The translations under genes were made by a program, and so were the position numbers. Below, piece by piece: positions 10,491 through 17,179 of a DNA stretch of 26,422 bases; position 1 is the first letter of the stretch; every line of letters begins with the position of its first letter. Source of the stretch: UBA5794 sp965368815 (GTDB lineage: Bacteria > Actinomycetota > Acidimicrobiia > Spongiisociales > UBA5794); the NCBI GenBank assembly GCA_965368815.1, contig CBDUOH010000024.1:1-26422 (forward strand). The letters are read 5' to 3'. The notes below the pieces were generated by a model. It worked only from the letters and a program-made list of their open reading frames with translations. It searched no databases and had not been told where the DNA came from.

Positions 10491-11311
10491 TGCATTCGGG
10501 GATCTACGAATCGGTCGTCCGTCACCAACGGTTCAACCCCATGGGGCACCGGCTCCGATATGGGGTCTACTCGCTCCTGATCGACCTTGATGAAATCGAC
10601 GAACTGGTCGACACGATTCCGATCATGTCCCGGAATCGGTTCAACCTCGTGTCATTCCACGACAGGGACTTCGGTCCGAGGGACGGTTCCGACCTCCGTG
10701 CGTGGTTCGTCGCCCGGGTCGCCGAGGCCGGTTTGGACTTCGGCGACGGCAGGATCTCGATGCTGGTGTTCCCGCGGATCCTCGGCTACACCTTCAACCC
10801 GATCACGGTCTGGTTCGGCCACGGTCATGATGGTGGTCTGCAGGCGATCGTGTACGAGGTACACAACACCTTCGGTCACTCCCACGCATACGTTGCGATC
10901 GTCCCTGAGCCGCATGCCGAAGCTGTCCCGAAGCACCTCTTCGACAAGGTGCTGCATGTCTCGCCGTTCTTCGACCGCTCGGGTGGCTATCGCATGTCCA
11001 TCGCGACGCCACAAGACACGTATGCATTGGTGATCGAATACCTCGACGAACGAGGCGACAGGCTGCTGACGGCCACCCAGACAGGGGAGCGGGTCCCGCT
11101 GACGACCCGGAACCTGCTCAGGCAATTCGTCACCAAACCGCTCCTCACCACCAAGGTGATTGTCGGGATACATCTCGAGGCCCTCAAACTCGTCACAAAG
11201 CGTGCCAAGTATCACAAGGTTCCGCCGCCGCCTTCTCCCGGTGTCGGGATTGCCCGATGGACCAGCGACCTGCCGGCGGTCACTGGCTCTCGGCGAGAAC
11301 CAGTTCGATAG
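10490..11311 (+). CDS. DUF1365 family protein (COG3496)
   Basis: This 273-residue protein belongs to DUF1365. The family blocks are visible: the N-terminal IYESVVRHQRFNPMGHRLRY, MLVFPRILGYTFNPITVWF, IVYEVHNTFGHSHAYV, and KVLHVSPFFDRSGGYRM. The conserved His, Asn and Asp residues suggest an enzyme, but no activity is established. DUF1365 almost always accompanies the COG2907 oxidoreductase and is often found with light- or singlet-oxygen-responsive regulators and fatty-acid-modifying methyltransferases. The ATG at 10490 overlaps the stop of the oxidoreductase gene by one base. Its last 32 bases overlap the 3' end of the convergent B12-binding regulator. No cyclopropane synthase gene lies in this window. 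Confidence 0.9.
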   Translation: MHSGIYESVVRHQRFNPMGHRLRYGVYSLLIDLDEIDELVDTIPIMSRNRFNLVSFHDRDFGPRDGSDLRAWFVARVAEAGLDFGDGRISMLVFPRILGYTFNPITVWFGHGHDGGLQAIVYEVHNTFGHSHAYVAIVPEPHAEAVPKHLFDKVLHVSPFFDRSGGYRMSIATPQDTYALVIEYLDERGDRLLTATQTGERVPLTTRNLLRQFVTKPLLTTKVIVGIHLEALKLVTKRAKYHKVPPPPSPGVGIARWTSDLPAVTGSRREPVR

Positions 11312-12116
11312 CCGCGATCGCGTCGGTCGCCGTTGCGGCGTAGGCGTCGGCGCCGAGCCGCTTGGCCGTGGCCGCATCGGTACCACGGCCCCCCACCACG
11401 ATCGGTCGATCCGTTTCGGCTCGTATGGCCCCGATCGTTCTGCTGAGCTCGTCCTCCTGCCCGGTGGTCGTGACACTGACGGCAACCGCGACAAGGCTGT
11501 CCGCAGCTGCGACTGCCTTGCCGAACGACTTCGGGGGCAGGTTTGCGCCGAGATCCACCACGACGAACCTCGCGGACCGCAACATGTCGGCCGCGATGGT
11601 GATCGGTAGGGAGTGGAACTCCGTTGCGGTGGACCCGATCACGACCGAACCGCGCCGAACCCCGCGGGTTGCCGCCCTCGGACCGAGTCGCCCGATGATT
11701 CGATCGACGATGCGAGAAGCAAGGTGCTCGTCGGCGACATCGATCTCGCCCGATTGCCATTTGTCCCCGATCGCGTGCAATGCGGGCACAAGCATCGACA
11801 TGTAGACCTCGCGGATGGACAACCCGGAAGCCAGAGCGGCTTCCACGGTGCTCCAGGCCCCCGGTTCATCACCTGCGAGCAGGCGGCGAAGCAATCGATT
11901 CATCCAGTCCGCTTCGCCTCGCTTTACCGAGGCGCGATCCCCGCGTTCGTTCCGAAAGGCGTCGAGCGCGGATCTGGTCACCACCCACGAACGCCCGATC
12001 TGCGTGGCCTCAAGAAGCCCGAGCCGGACGTAGCGGTATGCGGTCATGTAGTGCACGTCGAGTTCATCGGCGACCTCGGCGAGCGTCAGCGTGTCTGGTT
12101 GATGTGTCTTCGTCAT
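11280..12116 (-). CDS. HTH regulator with B12-binding domain, CarH/LitR-like light-sensing candidate
   Basis: This 278-residue protein joins a DNA-binding domain to a cobalamin-binding module. Residues 9-57 are a winged HTH of the MerR/excisionase superfamily (TLAEVADELDVHYMTAYRYVRLG, then the wing ATQIGRSWVVTRSALDAF). Residues about 70-150 are the four-helix B12 cap, and about 155-278 the Rossmann B12-binding domain with SVTTTGQEDE and VVGGRGTD. The cap keeps the Wx9EH signature of adenosylcobalamin light sensors (W120, E130, H131). H168 in TEFHSLP is in the place of the lower-axial cobalt ligand. By family knowledge it would repress in the dark and be released by light. It is divergent from an ECF sigma gene and overlaps DUF1365 at its 3' end. 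Light sensing is inferred. Confidence 0.88.
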   Translation of the reverse strand: MTKTHQPDTLTLAEVADELDVHYMTAYRYVRLGLLEATQIGRSWVVTRSALDAFRNERGDRASVKRGEADWMNRLLRRLLAGDEPGAWSTVEAALASGLSIREVYMSMLVPALHAIGDKWQSGEIDVADEHLASRIVDRIIGRLGPRAATRGVRRGSVVIGSTATEFHSLPITIAADMLRSARFVVVDLGANLPPKSFGKAVAAADSLVAVAVSVTTTGQEDELSRTIGAIRAETDRPIVVGGRGTDAATAKRLGADAYAATATDAIAAIELVLAESQ

Positions 12117-12121
12117 TTAGT
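12115..12121. promoter_or_regulatory. Half-site of the shared palindrome at the regulator start codon
   Basis: ATTTAGT, one arm of the 14-bp palindrome at 12194-12207, recurs here across the start codon of the B12-binding regulator gene. It could be a second, weaker contact for the same protein, or chance. Confidence 0.25.
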
Positions 12122-12167
12122 GGCAAACCTAGCGCGACCAGTTCTGAAGTGCATTTCCGGATTCCTG

Positions 12168-12197
12168 TTGACAATAGCGAGCAGAGTGGTGTAATTT
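12168..12197 (+). promoter_or_regulatory. Sigma-70 promoter of the ECF sigma gene
   Basis: TTGACA (12168-12173) is a perfect -35, and TAATTT (12192-12197) a good -10, spaced by 18 bases. Transcription would begin near 12204. The palindrome at 12194-12207 overlaps the -10 and the start point, a position where a bound repressor would block polymerase. Confidence 0.65.
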
Positions 12198-12221
12198 AGT
12201 ACTAAATCAGATACGAGTCAA
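12193..12221 (-). promoter_or_regulatory. Divergent sigma-70 promoter of the B12-binding regulator gene
   Basis: On the minus strand TTGACT (12221-12216) and TAAATT (12198-12193) are spaced by 17 bases. This promoter occupies the same DNA as that of the ECF sigma gene, so the two cannot be bound by polymerase at once. A weaker alternative -10 (TAGGTT) lies closer to the regulator start codon. Confidence 0.55.
12194..12207. promoter_or_regulatory. 14-bp perfect palindrome, candidate operator of the B12-binding regulator
   Basis: ATTTAGTACTAAAT is a perfect inverted repeat, AT-rich against a GC-rich background. It overlaps the -10 boxes of both divergent promoters. Its position suggests that one dimer or tetramer represses both its own gene and the ECF sigma gene. 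The binding protein is inferred from adjacency. Confidence 0.6.
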
Positions 12222-12237
12222 CAAACGGAGTCCGATC

Positions 12238-12840
12238 ATGACTGCACCAACCACACGCTCCGCCAACGAAAAGGTCCGAACCGTGGAGCCAGATGACCAG
12301 GAACTCGTGTCGCGCATCCGGTCCGGTGATGCCGATGCGATGCGGGTTGTGTACGAGCGGTACGGAGGCAAGGTCACCGCAGTGGCGATGAGCGTCATAC
12401 GTGATCGCGATCTCGCGGCCGACATAGCCCAAGATGTGTTCGTGCGGTTGTGGCACCGAGCGGATCGCTTCGACGCGAAGCGCGGGTCGCTTGGTTCGTT
12501 TCTTGCCGTCGACGCCCACGGGAGAAGCATCGACCTCTTGCGGTCTCGCAACGCTTCGGCGAAGCGAGAAGTCAATGATTTCGTTCGACGATCAGGCGAA
12601 ACGCAGATCGGTACGGAAGAACAGGCGCTCAACGGCCTCGTGGCTTCGACGGTCCGCGCATCTCTCGCCGAGCTCCCCGACGATCAGCGCATCCCGATAA
12701 CGCTGGCCTACTTCGACGGACTTCCGTATCGCCAGGTCGCCGAACGACTCAAGATGCCCGAGGGAACGGTCAAGAGCAGGATCCGTTCAGGACTTCAGCA
12801 GCTCAGCATGACTCTGGCGGACGTGCCCACGGCCGCTTAG
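12238..12840 (+). CDS. ECF-type RNA polymerase sigma factor, LitS-like by context
   Basis: This 200-residue sigma factor has only regions 2 and 4. Region 2 spans about 22-105 (YERYGGKVTAVAMSVIRDRDLAADIAQDVFVRLW, then GSLGSFLAVDAHGRSIDLLRSR), and region 4 spans about 143-192 (ELPDDQRIPITLAYFDGLPY, then VAERLKMPEGTVKSRIRSGL as the -35-reading HTH). The start at 12238 follows ACGGAG. No anti-sigma gene lies beside it: the next gene is convergent and unrelated. Control therefore probably comes from transcription, through the divergent B12-binding regulator. This is the arrangement known from the light-inducible litR/litS pair of Streptomyces. Likely targets are photoprotective or lipid genes, but none is proven here. 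Confidence 0.9.
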   Translation: MTAPTTRSANEKVRTVEPDDQELVSRIRSGDADAMRVVYERYGGKVTAVAMSVIRDRDLAADIAQDVFVRLWHRADRFDAKRGSLGSFLAVDAHGRSIDLLRSRNASAKREVNDFVRRSGETQIGTEEQALNGLVASTVRASLAELPDDQRIPITLAYFDGLPYRQVAERLKMPEGTVKSRIRSGLQQLSMTLADVPTAA

Positions 12841-12874
12841 ACGCTCGCATTCGACCAATGAGCAGCCCGTCGGG

Positions 12875-13273
12875 CTATCCGGTCGGTAGGTCCTCGTCGG
12901 ATGGGGACGGACCGGCGTCGCACACGAGGGACACATCCTGGAGCGTGGCGAGCCCCGGGTCGATGCCGTCGGCAATCTGGAACCTGAGGTCATTGCGGGA
13001 CGGACAATGCTCCCGGATGTCTTTGGAGCTCTTCCAGATCTTGAGGAGAACGACCGGCGAGACGTCTTCTGACCCCGGGATGTCGAACAGCCCGAGTTCG
13101 ACCGCTTCATCGTGTGCCAGGGCACGGAGATCGATCGTGCCGAGCGCTTCTTTCTCCCTCTGAAGATCCGCGATCGCCGCCTTCTTGGTGGCGGATTGGC
13201 TTCTCGACAAAACGATCCCGAATCCGATGAACACCACCAGGACCGTCATGATGAGGAATCCCGTCGTCGTCAT
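12875..13273 (-). CDS. Small membrane-anchored protein of unknown function
   Basis: I do not recognise a family. The 132-residue protein begins with one membrane segment (about residues 4-22, FLIMTVLVVFIGFGIVL) and continues with a charged region (ATKKAAIADLQREKEALGTIDL) and a mixed C-terminal part with two Cys. The ATG at 13273 overlaps the stop of the mannose-1-phosphate guanylyltransferase gene by four bases (ATGA), so the two are translated as a coupled pair. That pairing hints at a role near nucleotide-sugar or cell-envelope metabolism, but coupling alone does not prove it. Its stop lies 34 bases from the end of the convergent ECF sigma gene. Confidence 0.7.
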   Translation of the reverse strand: MTTTGFLIMTVLVVFIGFGIVLSRSQSATKKAAIADLQREKEALGTIDLRALAHDEAVELGLFDIPGSEDVSPVVLLKIWKSSKDIREHCPSRNDLRFQIADGIDPGLATLQDVSLVCDAGPSPSDEDLPTG

Positions 13274-14376
13274 GCGTCTTCCTTTCCATCCGACTGCAAT
13301 TCCTTCCGACCCTCCTCAGCGAGTCGGTCGACGATGACCTTGACATCCTGGGCTCGGTCTCGTGTCGTGACCAGTAGCGCATCGGGCGTGTCGACGATCA
13401 CCACATCATCGACACCAACAATGGCGATCAGGCGGTCCGAACCCCGAACGTACGCTCCCGTGACGTCGTGGAGTATCGCATCACCCATGATCACATTGTC
13501 GTGCTCGTCCTTGACCCCGACATCCCACAGCGATGCCCACGAACCGACATCGTTCCATCCGGGATCGACCGGTACGACGGCTGCACGTGTCGTCTTCTCC
13601 ATCACCGCGTAGTCGATCGAGTCCCCGGTCATCGCTTCAAAAGGCCTCCGATCGAGGCTGACAAGTCCATCGCTGCGCTTCGCACCTTCGCACGCCTGCC
13701 GGCAGGCCTGCACCATTGCCGGAGCGAACGTTGTGAGCTCGGACAGATAGACCGACGCACGGATCAGGAACATGCCTGCGTTCCAGAGATATCGGCCCGA
13801 ATCGAGATACTCCGTGGCGGTCTCGAGGTCCGGCTTCTCCCGGAATTCGTCGACTCGGAAGATCCCGTCCGCGATCGGTTCGCCGGTGCGCAGGTAGCCG
13901 TAGCCGGTCTCTGGGCCCCGGGGGGTGATTCCGAACGTCACGAGGTGTCCGTCCTCGGCGGCGGGGGCTGCGAGTTGTACGGCTGTGACGAACGCGTCCT
14001 CGTCACCGATGGTGTGATCGGACGGCAGTATGAGCAGCAGCGGGTCGGACCCGTCGGTGACCGCTTCGATGGCAGCCACCGCGACCGCAGGAGCGGTGTT
14101 GCGGCCGACTGGCTCAAGGATCAAGGTCGCTCCGGCGAATGGGGAACCCTTCAACTCACGCCCGATGGCGCCTGCATGATCCGCGTTTGTGACGATGATG
14201 GGCTGCAACACCCGTTCCACCGCCCCGACCCGATCGAGGGTCGCCCGGATCATGGACCTGGGCTCCACGAGTGGCATCAGCTGTTTGGGACGGTCGGATC
14301 TCGATGCTGGCCAGAGTCGCGAACCCACTCCGCCCGAGAGGACGACGGGGAGAATCGGGGTAACTGGCGAAGTCAT
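13270..14376 (-). CDS. manC: Mannose-1-phosphate guanylyltransferase
   Basis: This 368-residue enzyme makes GDP-mannose from mannose 1-phosphate and GTP, for mannan, glycolipid and other glycoconjugate synthesis in the cytoplasm. The nucleotidyltransferase signature VVLSGGVGSRLWPASR is at 11-26, with PKQ just after. Further family blocks are LEPVGRNTAPAVAVAA, LILPSDH, the sugar-binding FREKPD, YLWNAGMFL and VDPGWNDVGSWASLW. It has the single-domain length and lacks the C-terminal isomerase domain of bifunctional ManC/AlgA proteins. I prefer the ATG at 14376 to the TTG three codons upstream. TACGTT, eight bases before it, may be a -10. It lies 39 bases after the CLC transporter gene and is coupled to the small membrane protein downstream. 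Confidence 0.92.
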   Translation of the reverse strand: MTSPVTPILPVVLSGGVGSRLWPASRSDRPKQLMPLVEPRSMIRATLDRVGAVERVLQPIIVTNADHAGAIGRELKGSPFAGATLILEPVGRNTAPAVAVAAIEAVTDGSDPLLLILPSDHTIGDEDAFVTAVQLAAPAAEDGHLVTFGITPRGPETGYGYLRTGEPIADGIFRVDEFREKPDLETATEYLDSGRYLWNAGMFLIRASVYLSELTTFAPAMVQACRQACEGAKRSDGLVSLDRRPFEAMTGDSIDYAVMEKTTRAAVVPVDPGWNDVGSWASLWDVGVKDEHDNVIMGDAILHDVTGAYVRGSDRLIAIVGVDDVVIVDTPDALLVTTRDRAQDVKVIVDRLAEEGRKELQSDGKEDA

Positions 14377-14384
14377 GGTTCCCA

Positions 14385-14390
14385 AACGTA
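14385..14390 (-). promoter_or_regulatory. Possible -10 box of manC
   Basis: TACGTT (TANNNT) ends eight bases before the ATG at 14376, at the outer limit for a leaderless start. It lies in the 39-base gap after the CLC gene, so manC may also be read from upstream. Confidence 0.3.
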
Positions 14391-14415
14391 TCGCAGTGTG
14401 CTTCCGTCGGGCAGC

Positions 14416-16443
14416 TTACGGACTCGACGGCGCTCGATCGTGACCATTGTCAACCGTCGTGGTGACTAGTTCAGCGAGATGATCATGTGCATCGGGGCTT
14501 CCGAACGCGATGATGATGTCACCTTCTCGCAGCACGGTGTTGCCATGGGGGACCAGTACTTGGGTGTTGCGCTGGATCGAAACGAGCACGCTGTCGGCGG
14601 GCCATACGACGCGGGACACGGCCACATTCGCAACGGCCGAGTCGTTGACAACCACGACCTCGAAGAAGTCCGCACCCGGCTGTGTCCTGATCCGGCTCCG
14701 TTCGCGGTACAGCTCGCGCCCCTTCGACATCGAAAGGGCACTGTCATACGCCTTGACGACCGAGGCGCGCCGGAACATCCCGATCACCTGTTTCGGGTCC
14801 GTGTCGGAAACCACCGGAATCCGTCCGACGCCGAGGGTCGCCATCCGTGCGAGGGCAGTTGACACCGGCTGATCGCCAGAAACGGTGATGACGTCGGTCG
14901 ACATGGCGGCCGACACGGTGAGTGAGCGACTCGGACCGCCGGCGGCCTCGATGTCGGACAGCGTGAGGATGCCCACCAGCTGCTCCCAGTCATTGAGCAC
15001 GGGTGCCCCGTGGTGACCGGAGATGTCGAAATACTCTGCGGCCTCAGCGAGCGTCATCCACGGGCGCAACGGTTGGTCCGTCGACGACATGACGGTTGCG
15101 ATCCGGACCGTGTCGAGCAGATCGATGTCCTCCGTCTGGGGCAGGTTGATGCCCCGCCGCCGTATCGGCATGGTGTATGCGGACTCGGGTTGGAAACGAT
15201 CACCGACATAGGTGGCAAGTGCGGCGCCGAGCATCAGCGGGAGAACGAGTTCGTAGTTGCCCGTCAGTTCGAACACGATGATCACCGACGTCATCGGTGC
15301 GCGGGCAATGGTGGCGAATGCACAGGCCATACCGACGATTGCGAACGCACCGGGACTGAGGTCATCAGGCGCCCACAGCGGGTCGATCAGAATCGCGAAC
15401 GCCGCTCCGAGAACCCCGCCGATGAACAGACTTGGCATGAATGTGCCGGCTGATCCGCCGCTTGAGCGGGTCAATGCAGACGTCACCATCTTTGCGAGGG
15501 CGATGATGATCAGGGTCTGCCACACCAGCTCCCCCGGGCTCTTGAGTGCAAGGAGACCTGAGAGGAACTGGCGACCGGTTCCGAGCGATTCCGGCCACAG
15601 GAGACCGACGGATGCCACACCGATTCCGCCGAGCACGGGTATCGCCCAGCGAGGAACGACGGTCGTCGTCTGCCACCGGGAGACGAAATCGAGTGTCTTG
15701 AGGTACAGAAGCCCAAAGGCGACAGCAAGCCCGGCGAGCGCTGCGTAGAGCAGGAGTTCGCGCGGGTTGCCGAGCGAGTGTGGCGGCGACGTGAGGATGA
15801 GGTGTTCGCCGATAAGGAGATGCGTCGTGACCGAGGCACTGACTGCGGTGATGACGACGGCATTGAGGTGTCGGATCGCGTACGAGCCGAGGATCACCTC
15901 CATGGCGAACAGCATCCCTGCGATCGGGGCGTTGAAGGTTGCCGCGATACCGGCCCCGGCACCCGCCGCCACCAGACTCCGTATTCGGTCGTGATCGAAG
16001 TGCGTATACCGTGACAGCGACGACCCGATGGTTGCCCCGATGAGGGCAATCGGGCCCTCCCGCCCACCCGATCCGCCCGCACCAAGGGTTGCGGAAGTGG
16101 CCACCAATTTCGCGAAGATGGTACGGGTCGGCAGATACCCGCCATGGAGGCTCAGTCCAACCATCGTCTCGGACACCCCTCCACCGGATACCCCGGGTCC
16201 CCACATCCGGTTGAGGAGCCAGGAGACGAACAGAGCCACCGGAATCGTGAAGAAGAAGATCGCCCGGGACCACGTGGACCACTCAGCGAGTTCGGCAGTG
16301 AATGTCTCGAACCATTCGATCATCCAGGCAAGCAGGGCGGCAGCAGATCCGACAAGGATGCCGAGCACGACGGCGGCAATCAGGAATGCTGCTGCGCCCC
16401 TGCCCTGCACCATGGATTCGAGTCGGCGTTTCACTTGCATCAC
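14416..16443 (-). CDS. CLC-family chloride channel/transporter with CBS and RCK-C domains
   Basis: This 675-residue membrane protein belongs to the CLC family. The membrane part (about residues 15-410) has the gate motif GSGGREGP (gating Glu at about 129) and GTFMP. The usual GSGIP chloride-site motif reads GGGVS. At FNAPIAGMLFAMEV the position of the proton-relay Glu of CLC antiporters is Val (about 183), as in CLC channels, so passive conduction is possible. A CBS pair (about 425-550) and a TrkA-C/RCK-C-like domain (about 590-665) follow, both usual sites of nucleotide or ion control. I chose the GTG at 16443, since TACTCT lies six bases before it. ATGs at 16440 and 16524 are alternatives, but the latter would overlap msrA. 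Confidence 0.88.
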   Translation of the reverse strand: MMQVKRRLESMVQGRGAAAFLIAAVVLGILVGSAAALLAWMIEWFETFTAELAEWSTWSRAIFFFTIPVALFVSWLLNRMWGPGVSGGGVSETMVGLSLHGGYLPTRTIFAKLVATSATLGAGGSGGREGPIALIGATIGSSLSRYTHFDHDRIRSLVAAGAGAGIAATFNAPIAGMLFAMEVILGSYAIRHLNAVVITAVSASVTTHLLIGEHLILTSPPHSLGNPRELLLYAALAGLAVAFGLLYLKTLDFVSRWQTTTVVPRWAIPVLGGIGVASVGLLWPESLGTGRQFLSGLLALKSPGELVWQTLIIIALAKMVTSALTRSSGGSAGTFMPSLFIGGVLGAAFAILIDPLWAPDDLSPGAFAIVGMACAFATIARAPMTSVIIVFELTGNYELVLPLMLGAALATYVGDRFQPESAYTMPIRRRGINLPQTEDIDLLDTVRIATVMSSTDQPLRPWMTLAEAAEYFDISGHHGAPVLNDWEQLVGILTLSDIEAAGGPSRSLTVSAAMSTDVITVSGDQPVSTALARMATLGVGRIPVVSDTDPKQVIGMFRRASVVKAYDSALSMSKGRELYRERSRIRTQPGADFFEVVVVNDSAVANVAVSRVVWPADSVLVSIQRNTQVLVPHGNTVLREGDIIIAFGSPDAHDHLAELVTTTVDNGHDRAPSSP

Positions 16444-16449
16444 CGCATC

Positions 16450-16455
16450 AGAGTA
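16450..16455 (-). promoter_or_regulatory. Candidate leaderless -10 box for the CLC gene
   Basis: TACTCT (TANNNT) ends six bases before the GTG at 16443, which is followed directly by an ATG. This helped decide the start. Confidence 0.35.
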
Positions 16456-16488
16456 GTTCAACGGGGTCTGGTGGAATCCACCCTGTCG

Positions 16489-16514
16489 GGAACGAATCAG
16501 CGTCAGCGCGCGTT
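16489..16514 (+). promoter_or_regulatory. Candidate SigH/SigR-type promoter of msrA
   Basis: GGAAC (16489-16493, preceded by another G) and GTT (16512-16514) are 18 bases apart, matching the GGAAY-N17/18-GTT consensus of SigH/SigR-type sigma factors. The GTT ends eight bases before the ATG at 16523, so the message would be leaderless. MsrA genes are known members of such thiol-oxidative-stress regulons. Confidence 0.5.
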
Positions 16515-16522
16515 GCACAAGC

Positions 16523-17179
16523 ATGTTCTCTCGGAAGAAGGCACAACGCATGACTTTGAACCGCTCGACGCTGCCCGGTCGGGACGAATCGATACCGATC
16601 AGTGGAATCCACGCAGTCAATCAGTCCTCGATGACACCGCCGTTTCCCGATGGCTCCGAGGTCATCTCGTTCGGTATGGGATGTTTTTGGGGTGCTGAAC
16701 GGATCTTCTGGAAGCTGCCAGGCGTCATCACGACGGCCGTGGGGTATCAAGGCGGTTCGACACCGAACCCGACCTATGAGGAAGTCTGTTCAGGTCGGAC
16801 CGGTCACGCTGAGGTTGCGCTGGTTGTGTACGACCCTGCCGTCGTCTCACTCGACGTGCTGCTCAAGAGTTTCTGGGAGCAACACGACCCGACGACACTC
16901 AACCGACAGGGAAACGACCGAGGGACCCAGTATCGGTCTGCGATCTTGTGGACCACCGAGGCGCAGCGTGATGTCGCGATGGCGTCGCGTGACGCCTACC
17001 AGGGTGGTCTGAACGCTTCGGGGTACGGCACGATCACCACCGAGATCACCGAGGCGGGCCCGTTCTACTACGCCGAGGAATACCACCAGCAGTATCTCCA
17101 CAAGAACCCCGGTGGCTACTGCAACCACGGTTTCTGCCAGATCGAGTATCCGACCGAGCAGTCGACAACCAATGCGTGA
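16523..17179 (+). CDS. msrA: Peptide methionine-S-sulfoxide reductase MsrA
   Basis: This 218-residue enzyme reduces methionine-S-sulfoxide in proteins and free form, repairing oxidative damage in the cytoplasm with thioredoxin. The catalytic Cys lies in MGCFWGAE, after an N-terminal extension (LPGRDESIPISGIHAV) that matches the longer E. coli-type MsrA. That extension is why I chose the ATG at 16523 over the internal ATG at 16631. Other blocks are GYQGGSTPNPTYEEVCSGRTGHAE, QGNDRGTQYRSAI and FYYAEEYHQQYLHKNP. The two resolving Cys are in GGYCNHGFCQ. A SigH/SigR-like promoter ends eight bases upstream. The last eight bases overlap the start of the pirin gene, so the two form an operon. Confidence 0.94.
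   Translation: MFSRKKAQRMTLNRSTLPGRDESIPISGIHAVNQSSMTPPFPDGSEVISFGMGCFWGAERIFWKLPGVITTAVGYQGGSTPNPTYEEVCSGRTGHAEVALVVYDPAVVSLDVLLKSFWEQHDPTTLNRQGNDRGTQYRSAILWTTEAQRDVAMASRDAYQGGLNASGYGTITTEITEAGPFYYAEEYHQQYLHKNPGGYCNHGFCQIEYPTEQSTTNA

Noticed and set aside
12864..12876. Short hairpin (AGCCC-GTC-GGGCT) between the ECF sigma gene and the small membrane protein gene.
   Set aside because: Five-base stem, no T-run, and it includes the end of the small protein gene; too weak for a terminator.
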